Source of the DNA: an uncultured Clostridia bacterium
GTDB lineage: Bacteria; Bacillota; Clostridia; TANB77; CAG-508
Assembly (NCBI GenBank): GCA_934154805.1
Contig: CAKPGM010000009.1
Location: 1 to 64,000, forward strand
Length of the DNA stretch: 64,000 nucleotides
Direction of reading: 5' to 3'
Below are positions 35,600-44,524 of the stretch, piece after piece. Each line of letters begins with the position of its first letter. Positions within the stretch are counted from its first letter, which is position 1. The notes beneath the pieces are model-generated. The model searched no databases. It was given only the letters and a program-made list of their open reading frames with translations, and was not told the DNA's origin. The position numbers and the translations under genes were made by a program.

Positions 35600-37171
35600 T
35601 TAATGTAAGTATAAAACTCCTCCTGCGTTTAAGTCTTGTACTCTTTCATCTGTTTCATAATTGTATATCTCTTTTATTTGTTTCACAATATCTTCATATT
35701 GCACGCCTTCATTATAAACTAATATTAGTCCTTTTGATGTATCTTTTTCGCTTAGAACATTTCTAATATTTTCTTCATCTGCATTGCTGTATTTCATAAT
35801 ATAAGAATTATCTAACTTAGTAAACATATATATGTCATCTAAAAATCTGATATTATTTTCATTAAATACATATAATGCTGGAATGTCTGATTTTTCTTCC
35901 ATTTTATCAGCTAAATGATTCATTTTTGTGTATGTAAAGTCTAAATGAGCTCCTGTAAATAGTGGCGAGATTGTTATTATTGCAAATAATGCTACAGTTG
36001 CTATTTTTGCTGTTTTTTGTTTAAAGTTTAGCTCAAATAATCTCGAGAATGCATATATTAAATATATCATTGATACTGATATTATCGGCATTATATATCT
36101 TAGTTCTTTGTATGGTGACATTTTTGCTACTAGTACAAAATATATCGCTGTTGGTATAATTAATAGTTTTGTTTCATCATTGTCTACAATTGTACCTTTT
36201 TTTCTAACATCTAGCACTATAAACAATATTATAAGTGCAACGAAAGTATATCCTACTAGTCCTTTACTTAAAACATATAGATATACAGCAAGATCCGTGT
36301 ATAATGTATCGCTATTGAATAGGCTGTTCATTGCCCCTTCGCCTCTATATCCCATGAACATATGCTTAAATGAATATGGGAATATTATTAGAGATACAAT
36401 TGCGGCAACAACAAAGCAAGATATGTATTTTATTAAGTTTTTGTACTCTTTTGCTTTTATGTATTTTACTACAAATATTATAAATAGCACTGCCATATAT
36501 ATTAATGTGTAATAATGTGTTAATGAGCTTAATAATGCTACAATTCCAACTGTTACGACATCCTTTATTTCTAGCTCTTTTTTGTCGTACAATTTCATAT
36601 GTATGTATGTTAATATTAATATGAATAAATTTGCTAGTTCATACATTCTTATGTATGCTGTTGTGTCTAGCGCTCCTAAACATAACCCTGATATCAAGCA
36701 AGTAAATAATGCTTTTTTCTCGTCTTTAAATACTCTTTTTGATATTAGATATATAAAGATACTTGAAAATACATATATAATTATGTTTAGAATTATTCCT
36801 GTCCATTTTGTAAATCCATCTATTGTAAATGATGCAGCTATTCTTAGTAGTAAGTAGTATAAAGGTGGATGTACATCATTTTTTTGGTTCTCATATACTG
36901 GTTTTAAGTTCCATACTTCATCACTATTTACTGATAAATAATCTATATAATAATCTTTTGTGTGCCATGTATCAAAAAAATCATCATTTTCTGTAATTTG
37001 AATTTTGTCATAGTTCATTAATGAGTACGAATATGCTTCATCTATGTGGAAATATTCTTTTTTGTATCCAACATAAATTCTCGCCAATATTTGTATTATT
37101 ATAATTATTGCTAATGATATAATTATAGCTTTTTTGCTTAGTTTTTTACTTAATGATTTTTCTTGTTTCAT
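35600..37171 (-). CDS. GT39/ArnT-like membrane glycosyltransferase
   Basis: The 523-aa protein has about 11 membrane segments and the first-loop acidic motif of GT-C enzymes (YFHIDEAYSYSL), followed by the second-loop NDVHPPLYYLLL. This DE...HPPLYY pattern is typical of the PMT/ArnT branch that uses polyprenyl-phosphate sugars outside the membrane. Acceptor and sugar are unknown. The C-terminal soluble part (after about 400) is short and alpha/beta in character. It probably shares a transcript with trpS. A cell-surface glycan or glycoprotein role is inferred. Confidence 0.8.
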   Translation of the reverse strand: MKQEKSLSKKLSKKAIIISLAIIIIIQILARIYVGYKKEYFHIDEAYSYSLMNYDKIQITENDDFFDTWHTKDYYIDYLSVNSDEVWNLKPVYENQKNDVHPPLYYLLLRIAASFTIDGFTKWTGIILNIIIYVFSSIFIYLISKRVFKDEKKALFTCLISGLCLGALDTTAYIRMYELANLFILILTYIHMKLYDKKELEIKDVVTVGIVALLSSLTHYYTLIYMAVLFIIFVVKYIKAKEYKNLIKYISCFVVAAIVSLIIFPYSFKHMFMGYRGEGAMNSLFNSDTLYTDLAVYLYVLSKGLVGYTFVALIILFIVLDVRKKGTIVDNDETKLLIIPTAIYFVLVAKMSPYKELRYIMPIISVSMIYLIYAFSRLFELNFKQKTAKIATVALFAIITISPLFTGAHLDFTYTKMNHLADKMEEKSDIPALYVFNENNIRFLDDIYMFTKLDNSYIMKYSNADEENIRNVLSEKDTSKGLILVYNEGVQYEDIVKQIKEIYNYETDERVQDLNAGGVLYLH

Positions 37172-37260
37172 TTTGTTCCCCTTTTTGTTATTTTTATATG
37201 TAATATTTTACCACAAAACCTTGATAATAACAAGGAAATTTTTATTTTTTGCTATTGCAT

Positions 37261-37296
37261 ACAAAAACCCTAGCATCGTTTGTAATGCTAGGGTTT
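37261..37296 (-). terminator. Terminator of rplU-rpmA
   Basis: AAACCCTAGCAT pairs with ATGCTAGGGTTT around 8 nt, then TTTTTG on the minus strand. Confidence 0.9.
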
Positions 37297-37301
37297 AAAT
37301 T

Positions 37302-37679
37302 TTATTTGCTTTCTACTTTTTCTTTTTTTGTAGTTGTTGTTTTTTTAGCAGGTGCTTTTTCTGCTTTCTTTTCTGTTTTTACAGCTTTTGGAGCTTTTGC
37401 TTTTTTTGCTTTAGCTTTTAATTCTTCTGCTGTATAAACGCTAACTTGTTTTTTATCTCTTCCAAGTCTTTCAAATTTAACAGTTCCTGTTACTTTAGCA
37501 TATAATGTGTCATCACTGCCTATTCCAACATTTTTTCCTGGATGGAATTTTGTTCCTCTTTGTCTTACTAATATATTTCCAGCTGGAACTACTTGACCAT
37601 CAGCTCTTTTTAGTCCCAAACGTTTTGATTCACTATCTCTACCGTTCTTAACACTACCTTGACCTTTTTTGTGAGCCAT
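37302..37679 (-). CDS. rpmA: 50S ribosomal protein L27, without N-terminal extension
   Basis: The 125-aa protein has the L27 core [21 protein letters not shown] and later [13 protein letters not shown], shown here in parts: [16 protein letters not shown] and [16 protein letters not shown]. The ATG is directly before AHKKG and follows GGGAG at a correct distance, so the Firmicute-type extension (ending in LxxFASKK, cut by Prp) is missing. A Lys/Ala-rich tail of about 40 residues extends beyond the usual 85-95 aa. rplU lies 44 nt upstream, with no prp (ysxB) gene between them. Confidence 0.96.
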   Translation of the reverse strand: MAHKKGQGSVKNGRDSESKRLGLKRADGQVVPAGNILVRQRGTKFHPGKNVGIGSDDTLYAKVTGTVKFERLGRDKKQVSVYTAEELKAKAKKAKAPKAVKTEKKAEKAPAKKTTTTKKEKVESK

Positions 37680-37723
37680 TTAGTTTCACTCCCTTCATGT
37701 TTTGTTTTATAATCTCTTAATTA

Positions 37724-38083
37724 TTATTTTGTTTCTTTTTTAGCTTCTGTCTTTGTTTCTTTCTTTTCAGCAGCTAATTTTATAGATGTTATTTCAACCT
37801 TTGTATATGGTTGTCTATGTCCTTGAGTTCTTCTGTAGTTTTTCTTAGCTTTGTATTTGTAAACTAATATTTTTTTAGCTTTTCCATGAGCTACTACTTT
37901 TCCCTCAACTTTAACACCTTTAACATAAGGAGCTCCAACTTCTATTTTCTTTCCGTCAGATACTAGAACTACATTGTCAAAAGAAACTTTTTTTCCTTCT
38001 TCTGCTTCTAGTTTTTCGAAGAATACTACATCTCCCTCTGCTACTTTGTATTGTTTTCCACAGCTTTCAATTATTGCGTACAT
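37724..38083 (-). CDS. rplU: 50S ribosomal protein L21
   Basis: The 119-aa protein has [17 protein letters not shown] at the N-terminus and the RNA-binding C-terminal signature [18 protein letters not shown]. The last 16 residues form a lysine/glutamate-rich tail ([13 protein letters not shown]) not usual for L21, echoing the tail of L27. The ATG at 38083 follows GGGAGGTG; a GTG at 38095 lies inside that site. It is the first gene of rplU-rpmA, behind an L21-type leader. Confidence 0.96.
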   Translation of the reverse strand: MYAIIESCGKQYKVAEGDVVFFEKLEAEEGKKVSFDNVVLVSDGKKIEVGAPYVKGVKVEGKVVAHGKAKKILVYKYKAKKNYRRTQGHRQPYTKVEITSIKLAAEKKETKTEAKKETK

Positions 38084-38194
38084 TGTATTGTACACCTCCC
38101 TTTATTCGTATACTCGCTAAGCATAAAATTCAAGGCATCTATCTATAATTTTTATTATGATAGAATTTAGTTGCCCGACCCAGGCGGCTTACAG
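38084..38194 (-). ncRNA. L21 (rplU) leader, likely autoregulatory
   Basis: Between the promoter and rplU lies a ~110-nt leader with a GC-rich, probably conserved core CCGCCTGGGTCGGGCA, followed by a hairpin (TCTATC...GATAGA with ATAAT/ATTAT inside) closed by GGCA/TGCC. The position directly upstream of rplU and this core fit the L21 leader class of Firmicutes, which is thought to bind L21. I cannot run the model, so the class name is from recall. Confidence 0.65.
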
Positions 38195-38200
38195 ATAATT

Positions 38201-38229
38201 ATTTTATCACAAAAGAAAATCATTGTCAA
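38201..38229 (-). promoter_or_regulatory. Promoter of rplU-rpmA
   Basis: On the minus strand TTGACA (38224-38229) and TAAAAT (38201-38206) are separated by 17 bp; the -35 lies within the arm of the upstream rng terminator. Confidence 0.75.
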
Positions 38230-38270
38230 TGGTTTTTGGCTATTTTAGTACCATCATCAATGATTTTCAC
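38214..38270 (-). terminator. Terminator of the RNase E/G gene
   Basis: AAAATCATTG pairs with CAATGATTTT, with an inner ATGG/CCAT, then TTCTTTTG on the minus strand. It overlaps the rplU promoter. Confidence 0.55.
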
Positions 38271-38274
38271 TATT

Positions 38275-39474
38275 TTATATTTTCTTTCTTGTCATTTCTA
38301 ATAGATCTAATTGCGTAAATCCTACCACTTGTGTTTTGCTTCTGTCTTTTTTTAGTTCTTTGTCAAGCAAGTCTAGTATTTGTTTTCTTTCCTCGTCTTT
38401 TAGCATATCTATATAATCTATAACAATTATTCCACTTATATTTCTTAGTCTTATTTGCTTTGCTATTTCTATCGTTGCTTCTCTGTTTACTCTCAATAAT
38501 GCTAGTTCTTTGGTTTCTTTGTTTCTTCCTGTATATTTTCCTGAGTTTACGTCTATGGCTGTTAGCGCTTCTGTTTTATCTATTGTTATAAATCCTCCGC
38601 ATTTAAGCCATATCTTTCTTTCGTGCATTTTTGCTATTTGACGTTCTAAGTCATGTTTTTTCATTAAGTCATTTTCTTGTAAGTGCAGTTCTATGTTTGT
38701 CTTTTTTAATTCGCTAATTTGTTCTTTAATTTGTTCAAATACAGCTGTGTTGTTAACCGTTATTTGATTAATGTCTGAATCTAGAACTCCTAATAAAAAT
38801 TTTGATACAATGTTGTAGTTCTCAAATATTAATACTGGTTTGCCTTCTTTTGAAACTTCTTCATATGCGCTTTTTATTTGTTTCCAGTATTCTATTAATT
38901 CTAATATATCTCTTTCTATTTCTTCTTTGCTTTTTTCAGATGCTGCTGTTCTTAATATTAGTCCATACTTTTCGTCTTTTCCATATTTTTCTAATATTTC
39001 GGATGCTACATTCTTTAGTCTTTCTTTTTCTTCTTTGCTTTCTATTTTTTGCGATACTGTTATAAAATTTACATTAATTAAAAGTACACAAAATCTGCCT
39101 ACTAGACTTATGTCTTTTGACACTCTCGCACCTTTTAGGCTTTCTTTATCTTTTTTTATTTGAACAAGTATTGGTTCTTTTTGTTTTACAAAATCCTTCA
39201 TTTTGTATTTCGAATAATCTTCTTCTTTATTTCCTGTTACTTGACTTGTTTTTGGAATTATATCTTTTATATGTATAAAAGCATTTTTGCTTTCTCCAAT
39301 GTCTATAAATGCTGATTGCATATTTGGTAATACATTTCTTACAATTCCACAATATATATTTCCTTCTAATGTTTTTGTATTGTTTATATTGTCGTATTCT
39401 TCTACTAGCTTGCCATTTTCTAATAATGCCACTATTATGCCATTCTCGTCTTTGTTTATTATAATTTCCTTCAT
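38275..39474 (-). CDS. rng: Ribonuclease E/G-family protein, short form
   Basis: The 399-aa endoribonuclease has an S1 domain (GNIYCGIVRNVLPNMQSAFIDIG; key part VRNVLPNMQSAFIDIG), the 5' sensor region and the DNase-I-like catalytic part with the metal ligands in TAIDVNSGKYTG and IVIDYIDM. It stops at QLDLLEMTRKKI, where family members continue through a CPxCxGxG zinc-link into the small dimerisation domain, so both are missing. The end is a clean TAA with no later matching frame before the terminator. It starts 9 nt after pth. Confidence 0.88.
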   Translation of the reverse strand: MKEIIINKDENGIIVALLENGKLVEEYDNINNTKTLEGNIYCGIVRNVLPNMQSAFIDIGESKNAFIHIKDIIPKTSQVTGNKEEDYSKYKMKDFVKQKEPILVQIKKDKESLKGARVSKDISLVGRFCVLLINVNFITVSQKIESKEEKERLKNVASEILEKYGKDEKYGLILRTAASEKSKEEIERDILELIEYWKQIKSAYEEVSKEGKPVLIFENYNIVSKFLLGVLDSDINQITVNNTAVFEQIKEQISELKKTNIELHLQENDLMKKHDLERQIAKMHERKIWLKCGGFITIDKTEALTAIDVNSGKYTGRNKETKELALLRVNREATIEIAKQIRLRNISGIIVIDYIDMLKDEERKQILDLLDKELKKDRSKTQVVGFTQLDLLEMTRKKI

Positions 39475-39483
39475 TGCCTACCT

Positions 39484-40041
39484 CTAATTTAATGTATTCA
39501 TTGCATTGTCTATTCCTATTTTTAAGCATAATTTAACTGCTTCTGCAGCTAATTCTACTCCTTTTTCTAATCTTGCGTATTCCTCTTTATCAACTTTTTC
39601 TATAACGTAGCTTATTAGGTTTGCCATCTCTTCTTTTGAGCCTGTTCCCACTCTTATTCTTGGAAATTCTTTTGAACCTAATTCATATACAACAGATTTC
39701 ATTCCATTGTGTGATCCTGGCCCACCTTTTTTTCTTATTTTTATTGTTCCTGTTTCTACATCTATATCATCATATATTACAATAATTTTGTCCATATCTA
39801 CCTTATAGAAATCTGCAAATGGTTTTATAGCCTCACCACTTAAGTTCATATAAGTTTGAGGTTTTAATAAGATTACTTTTTCGTTTTCAATTGTCCCAGT
39901 TCCATATAAAGCATTGTATTTTTCTTTTTTTACCTCAATATCGAATTCTTTTGATAATTTGTTTATTACATCAAATCCCATATTGTGTCTTGTTTTTGCA
40001 TATTCTGGCTCTGGATTTCCAAGTCCTACTATTAAATACAT
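39484..40041 (-). CDS. pth: Peptidyl-tRNA hydrolase
   Basis: The 185-aa enzyme recycles stalled peptidyl-tRNA. The sequence has YLIVGLGNPEPEYAKTRHNMGFD with the catalytic His, LLKPQTYMNLSG with the conserved Asn, and DDIDVETGTIKIRKKGGPGSHNG; key parts GLGNP, RHNMGF and GGPGSHNG are unmistakable. It is the first gene of pth-rng. It is divergent from era, with a 195-nt gap that holds their promoters. Confidence 0.97.
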   Translation of the reverse strand: MYLIVGLGNPEPEYAKTRHNMGFDVINKLSKEFDIEVKKEKYNALYGTGTIENEKVILLKPQTYMNLSGEAIKPFADFYKVDMDKIIVIYDDIDVETGTIKIRKKGGPGSHNGMKSVVYELGSKEFPRIRVGTGSKEEMANLISYVIEKVDKEEYARLEKGVELAAEAVKLCLKIGIDNAMNTLN

Positions 40042-40236
40042 TTTTCCTACTTCCTAGCATAAAAATATTATGGTAAGTATAGCATAATTTTTGACACTTT
40101 GCAAGAAATATTATATAATTCTAGTGTTAGAAAAAGTTTGTCGAATTATTGTATATGAAATATTTTTTTACTTACTATTTTCTACAAAATATTTAATTTA
40201 GATTATTTATAATAATTATAGAAATTGGAGAGCTAT

Positions 40237-41145
40237 ATGGAGAACGAAAATTTTAAATCAGGATTTGTATCAATGCTTGGAAGAACTAATGTAGGAAAGT
40301 CTAGCATTATCAATGCTCTAGTTGGTGAAAAGGTTGCAGCTGTTGCTAATAAAACACAGACTACTAGAACCGCTATAAGAGCTATTGTTAATCGTCCTAA
40401 CAGTCAGATTATTTTTGTTGATACACCTGGAATTCATAAACCAAAGTCAAAACTTGGAGATGTTATGGTTGAAACAGCTTTTGGTGCTTCTTCAGATGTT
40501 GACATTGTACTTTTTGTAGTTGACGCAACATCAGAAGACATTGGCAAGGGTGATAGACTAATTTTAGACAAGATTATTGATTCTAAGAAAAAATGTATTT
40601 TGATAATTAACAAAGTAGATTTGGTAGATAAAGCACAAATTGCAAAATTAATTGAGCTTTATTCTAAAGAATATAATTTCACTGCTGTTGTTCCAGTTTC
40701 TGTAATAAAAAACAAGAATCTAGATGTTCTTCTTGATGAGATAGAAAACAACTTAAAAGTTGGTCCTGCATATTATAATGTAGAGGAATATACTGACCAA
40801 ACATTAAGACAACTAGCTGAAGAAACTATTAGAGAAAAGACTTTAAGGTTATTAGATCAAGAAGTTCCACATGGAATTTATATTGAAGTCGAAAAAATGA
40901 AGTTCAGAAAAACCGTTGAGAAACAAAGCATTTGTGATATTTCTGCAACTATTTATTGTTTAAAGAAATCTCATAAAGGTATTATTATTGGTAAAGACGG
41001 AAAAATGTTAAAGAGAATTGGGACTTATGCAAGAGAAGATTTAGAGAAAACTTTAGATACAAAAGTCAATTTGCAATTATGGGTTAAAGTTAGAGAAGAT
41101 TGGATTAATGATTCAAATTTAGTAAAAAAATTTAAATTACAATAA
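40237..41145 (+). CDS. era: GTPase Era
   Basis: The 302-aa protein has the G domain (GRTNVGKSS, DTPGIHKP, INKVDLVD) and the C-terminal KH domain (GIIIGKDGKMLKRIG) that binds the 3' end of 16S rRNA for 30S maturation. I choose the ATG at 40237 behind TTGGAGAG; a TTG 12 nt upstream is part of that site. It is the first of era-yqzL-recO. A TTTGTCGAA Spo0A-box-like sequence lies about 90 nt upstream. Confidence 0.96.
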   Translation: MENENFKSGFVSMLGRTNVGKSSIINALVGEKVAAVANKTQTTRTAIRAIVNRPNSQIIFVDTPGIHKPKSKLGDVMVETAFGASSDVDIVLFVVDATSEDIGKGDRLILDKIIDSKKKCILIINKVDLVDKAQIAKLIELYSKEYNFTAVVPVSVIKNKNLDVLLDEIENNLKVGPAYYNVEEYTDQTLRQLAEETIREKTLRLLDQEVPHGIYIEVEKMKFRKTVEKQSICDISATIYCLKKSHKGIIIGKDGKMLKRIGTYAREDLEKTLDTKVNLQLWVKVREDWINDSNLVKKFKLQ

Positions 41146-41226
41146 TTGCTAGTATAAATGGTTTGAATTTACAAAAGATAAATAAAAATTGGTATGCTTT
41201 TAATGCTACATAGGAGATGATTTCAT

Positions 41227-41388
41227 ATGATAAAAAAAATAGCTTGGAATACTTTTAAAAATACTGGAAATATTAATACTTTTTTAGAATTGCTAGAGGT
41301 TGAAAATGCTGAGAAGAATTTACAAAAAAGCGATCCTAATGTTACTAATATTGAAGTAAAAAATGATGATAAAATGAATAATTTATAA
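41227..41388 (+). CDS. yqzL: YqzL-family small protein
   Basis: The 53-aa protein has the YqzL pattern near the start: W..FK.TGNI.TFLEL (IAWNTFKNTGNINTFLELL). In Bacillus and Clostridia a small yqzL gene lies between era and recO, exactly as here. The start has TAGGAGATG 8-10 nt upstream. The function is unknown. recO starts 10 nt downstream. Confidence 0.8.
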   Translation: MIKKIAWNTFKNTGNINTFLELLEVENAEKNLQKSDPNVTNIEVKNDDKMNNL

Positions 41389-41398
41389 GAAGGATTTT

Positions 41399-42124
41399 AT
41401 GGGAATAATAAAGACAAAAGGAATTGTACTACTAGAAAGTAATATGGGAGATTTTGATAAGATGGTTTCTATTCTTACTCCCGACATTGGCAAGATTGGG
41501 TGTGCAGCTAAAGGTGCCAGAAAGCCTAAAAGCTCACTTTTAGCTGGTACTCAATTTTTAAGTTTCAGCGATTTAGTTATTTTTAAGGGTGTAAACTCTT
41601 ATAACATTAACTCTTGCGAAGCTATTGAAGTTTTTTATAACATTCGTACAGATTTAGATAAACTAAATTATGCTGCTTTTATGACCAGATTGGTTTCAGA
41701 CGTTACTTATGAGAACCAATATACTTATAATATTTTGCAACTATTGCTTAACACTCTTTACTTGCTTTCTGAAACTGATACTGATAAAGATTTTATATTG
41801 TCCGTTTTTGAAATTAGATTAATGGTTATTTTAGGTTTTTGTCCTAGACTAGATAAGTGTGCTTTATGTGGCAATAAAGAGAATATTGGTTATTTTAGCA
41901 TTTCTAATAATGGTTATTTGTGTAATAATTGTGGATTTTTAGATAAATCCGCAATAAAAATCTGTAGAGATACTTTTAATGCTTTAAAATACATAGCATC
42001 TGCTCCAGCAAAAAAGCTGCATTCTTTTACAGTATCTGATGAAGCAAAAAAGGAATTAAAATTAATCAGTAATTTGTTTGTTAATCATAATTTAGACAAA
42101 GAATATAAGTTAGAAAAATACTAA
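41399..42124 (+). CDS. recO: DNA repair protein RecO
   Basis: The 241-aa protein has the N-terminal OB fold (TKGIVLLESNMGDFDKMVSIL; key part GIVLLESNMGDFDKM), the helical middle and a zinc finger (CALCGNK...LCNNCGF). RecO loads RecA together with RecF/RecR and anneals SSB-coated DNA. It is the last gene of era-yqzL-recO and ends at a strong terminator. Confidence 0.95.
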   Translation: MGIIKTKGIVLLESNMGDFDKMVSILTPDIGKIGCAAKGARKPKSSLLAGTQFLSFSDLVIFKGVNSYNINSCEAIEVFYNIRTDLDKLNYAAFMTRLVSDVTYENQYTYNILQLLLNTLYLLSETDTDKDFILSVFEIRLMVILGFCPRLDKCALCGNKENIGYFSISNNGYLCNNCGFLDKSAIKICRDTFNALKYIASAPAKKLHSFTVSDEAKKELKLISNLFVNHNLDKEYKLEKY

Positions 42125-42158
42125 AAGAACTGCCTTGCTTTTGGCAGTTCTTATTTTT
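42124..42158. terminator. Terminator between convergent recO and the DUF3048 gene
   Basis: AAGAACTGCC pairs with GGCAGTTCTT around 8 nt, followed by ATTTTTTATT; an AAAA flank on the other side makes it usable on both strands. Confidence 0.85.
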
Positions 42159-42160
42159 TA

Positions 42161-43231
42161 TTATTCTGTTATTGTATTTGCCTCTACTGGTTCTTCTTGT
42201 CCTTCGATTACAACTTTTGCATCTATTGGACATATTTGCACAAATGTGTTTCCATCATTTACATCAATTTCGTTTCCTTCAAGGTCTTTATACACAGTTT
42301 GTTCACTTCTTGAGGATTTTTCACAAGTTATTTCTATTGCTCTACCATTTGTTATGTAGTAACCTTTTAAGTTGTTTACATTATATAGAGTTTGTCTTCC
42401 TTTTCCTTCTCCATCATTTAGTGTAGCATTTCTGGCAAATGTGATTATAATATTCTTTGTTGTGATTTTTTCGCCTGTATTCCAGTCTGTTTCTTCTACG
42501 CCTTTTGAATATCTTTGATATCTTTGTGTTTCTGCATCATATGTATATTTTACTGTATTTGAGTTTGTGTTTGTGTATGGTATTGTTATTGTATCTGCTT
42601 TTTGTCCATTTTCTAATGTTACATCATCTGTTACATAGTGTAATACACTCTTTTTGTCTGATGTCATTCTGTAGTTCTTACGTTGTGCGATTTCTTTTAT
42701 TTTTGCTATGCTTGTTGCAACATTGTGTGGTGCGCTCTTGTCTTTTACTCTCCAGAATGATGTTGAACTTTCTGATATTCCGTTTATGTTATTTACCTTC
42801 AAATTAGATATATCATATTCTGCTTGTGGACTCCATCCAAAGTGTACATATATAGCATCATTTTCAAGTGCATAATCTAAGAAATAATGTCTTGAGCTTC
42901 TTACTGGTCCTATTTTTTCTAGGTCCTTTCCTTTAAATAAAGCCATTAATCTGCTTTCTCCACCTTCAACAATTATTTCATAAACCATATAAGCATCATT
43001 TAAACCACCTTGTGGTAAAGCTCCTTTATGATTATCTATCATTAAAGCTATTGGTCTTTCTGTTCCTGTAAAAATCTGAACCTCTTTTTTTGGTTCTTCT
43101 TTTGGCTCTTCTATAATTTCAGTTCCCAAGTCGGTTACTTGTTTTGTTTTATTTTTATATATTCTATAGCCTAGATATCCTCCAGCAGCTAGTATTACTA
43201 TTACTACTAATATTATTAAAAATTTCTTCAT
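42161..43231 (-). CDS. DUF3048 (YerB-like) extracellular protein
   Basis: The 356-aa protein has an N-terminal membrane anchor (LIILVVIVILAAGGYLGY; no lipobox cysteine, unlike YerB). DUF3048 N-terminal features follow (RPIALMIDNHKGALPQGGL, GPVRSSRHYFLDYA, HFGWSPQAEY) and then the C-terminal domain (SAPHNVATS and WNTGEKITTKNIIITFA). The family function is unknown; it is secreted and common in spore formers. It is the last gene of a long minus-strand run beginning at pdaA. Spacing to the dgkA-PAP2 gene is 22 nt. Confidence 0.88.
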   Translation of the reverse strand: MKKFLIILVVIVILAAGGYLGYRIYKNKTKQVTDLGTEIIEEPKEEPKKEVQIFTGTERPIALMIDNHKGALPQGGLNDAYMVYEIIVEGGESRLMALFKGKDLEKIGPVRSSRHYFLDYALENDAIYVHFGWSPQAEYDISNLKVNNINGISESSTSFWRVKDKSAPHNVATSIAKIKEIAQRKNYRMTSDKKSVLHYVTDDVTLENGQKADTITIPYTNTNSNTVKYTYDAETQRYQRYSKGVEETDWNTGEKITTKNIIITFARNATLNDGEGKGRQTLYNVNNLKGYYITNGRAIEITCEKSSRSEQTVYKDLEGNEIDVNDGNTFVQICPIDAKVVIEGQEEPVEANTITE

Positions 43232-43253
43232 TTTTTATTACTTCCCCTTTGTT

Positions 43254-44006
43254 TTATTGTATTTTAAATATTGTTAATCCATACACAAGCATTACTATTA
43301 ATACTCCCATACAAGCTCCAAATACTACTTCTGCTTTAGTTCTTGCATTGTTATATACTCTATTTCCGACTACTAATAACGATAAGACTAATGCTAATGT
43401 AAATGTTACTATATCTTTACTATTAATCCAGATAGCTGTAAGTACTGCAAATGCTATTGCAGATTGTCCACTTGGTACAAAACCTTCTTTTATAAGTTGT
43501 CCTCTTTCCTTTTTCTTAGAACAACTTGCCTTTATAGCAATTACCGCAATTACAACTAATATAATTGCTACAAATGCTAAATGTTGAGGAGATTTAACCA
43601 TATTGTTGAATATGCTATCGCTTATTGCTTTCATATTTTCTGCATTAAAGAATATAAAATATCCAACAATTAATGCATTACATGCAGATAAGACAACTGC
43701 TCCTGCTGCAACATCTTTTGCTATTTTTGCTTTTGGATGATATACATCTACAAATAAATCAACAACTGTTTCTATCGCTGTATTTACCATTTCTGCAAAT
43801 ATTACAAAAAACAATGCAAATACTAAACACAAAAACTCTGTTGTACCTAACCCATAAAATAATGATAAAGCCAGAACTATTACTGCTAGTATTAGTTGTA
43901 TTCTAAAGTTTCTTTGTGTTGTTGCTGTGTAGATTATACCATTTATTGCATTATACCAAGCTTCTATAAAATTATCATTTTTCAGTTTATGCTCATCCTT
44001 TTTCAT
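43254..44006 (-). CDS. DgkA-type diacylglycerol/undecaprenol kinase fused to PAP2-like domain
   Basis: In the 250-aa protein, residues 1-120 form the small membrane kinase (AWYNAINGIIYTATTQRNFRIQ..., with EMVNTAIETVVDLF and HPKAKIAKDVAAGAVVL as the active-site segments; key parts EMVNTAIE and AKDVAAGAV). Residues about 140-250 are a PAP2-like membrane domain, but its motifs are altered: PSGQSA where PSGH is expected, and NRVYNNARTKAEV where SRx5HxxxD is expected. The kinase probably works on undecaprenol or diacylglycerol; the PAP2 half looks inactive. It lies between ybeY and the DUF3048 gene; dgkA next to ybeY is the usual order. Confidence 0.88.
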   Translation of the reverse strand: MKKDEHKLKNDNFIEAWYNAINGIIYTATTQRNFRIQLILAVIVLALSLFYGLGTTEFLCLVFALFFVIFAEMVNTAIETVVDLFVDVYHPKAKIAKDVAAGAVVLSACNALIVGYFIFFNAENMKAISDSIFNNMVKSPQHLAFVAIILVVIAVIAIKASCSKKKERGQLIKEGFVPSGQSAIAFAVLTAIWINSKDIVTFTLALVLSLLVVGNRVYNNARTKAEVVFGACMGVLIVMLVYGLTIFKIQ

Positions 44007-44014
44007 TTTAACCC

Positions 44015-44500
44015 CTATTGTCTTGTAATATTTAATTTACTTAGTACATTTTCTTCTTTTTCTCTCATCACACTTTTTTCTTCTTCGTTCATATGATCAT
44101 ATCCCATTATATGATAAAATCCGTGTACCACCATATATGCTAGTTCCCTTTGAACACTATGTCCATATTCTTCAGCTTGTTCGATTACTCTTGGTATAGA
44201 AATCATTATATCTCCTAAAACATCCTCTATTTGCTCATCATCTTCAGCAGAGATTATTGCTTCTATTTCATCCTTTTCAAACATCGGAAATGATAGCACG
44301 TCAGTTTCTTTATCTATATTTCTATATTTTTTATTTGTTGTTCTTATTATTTCAGGATTTGTTAATATTACATTTAAATACAACTTTGTTTTTGTTAAAT
44401 TTTCTACATTAAAACAAGTTTCTACAACATTTTCTATTAATTCTTTGTACTCTGCTGATTCTGGTATTTCTAAAAATTCTATTTGTGAATAATTTTCCAA
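44015..44500 (-). CDS. ybeY: Endoribonuclease YbeY
   Basis: The 161-aa protein has the zinc-binding motif HGFYHIMGYDH (HxxxHxxxxxH) near the C-terminus and the preceding DVLSFPMFE and LGDIMISIPRV signature. It acts in 16S rRNA 3'-end maturation and ribosome quality control. Normally it follows phoH and yqfF in this cluster; here it follows an unknown 409-aa gene. Confidence 0.95.
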   Translation of the reverse strand: MENYSQIEFLEIPESAEYKELIENVVETCFNVENLTKTKLYLNVILTNPEIIRTTNKKYRNIDKETDVLSFPMFEKDEIEAIISAEDDEQIEDVLGDIMISIPRVIEQAEEYGHSVQRELAYMVVHGFYHIMGYDHMNEEEKSVMREKEENVLSKLNITRQ

Positions 44501-44524
44501 AATATTACCTCTTTTATTGATAAA

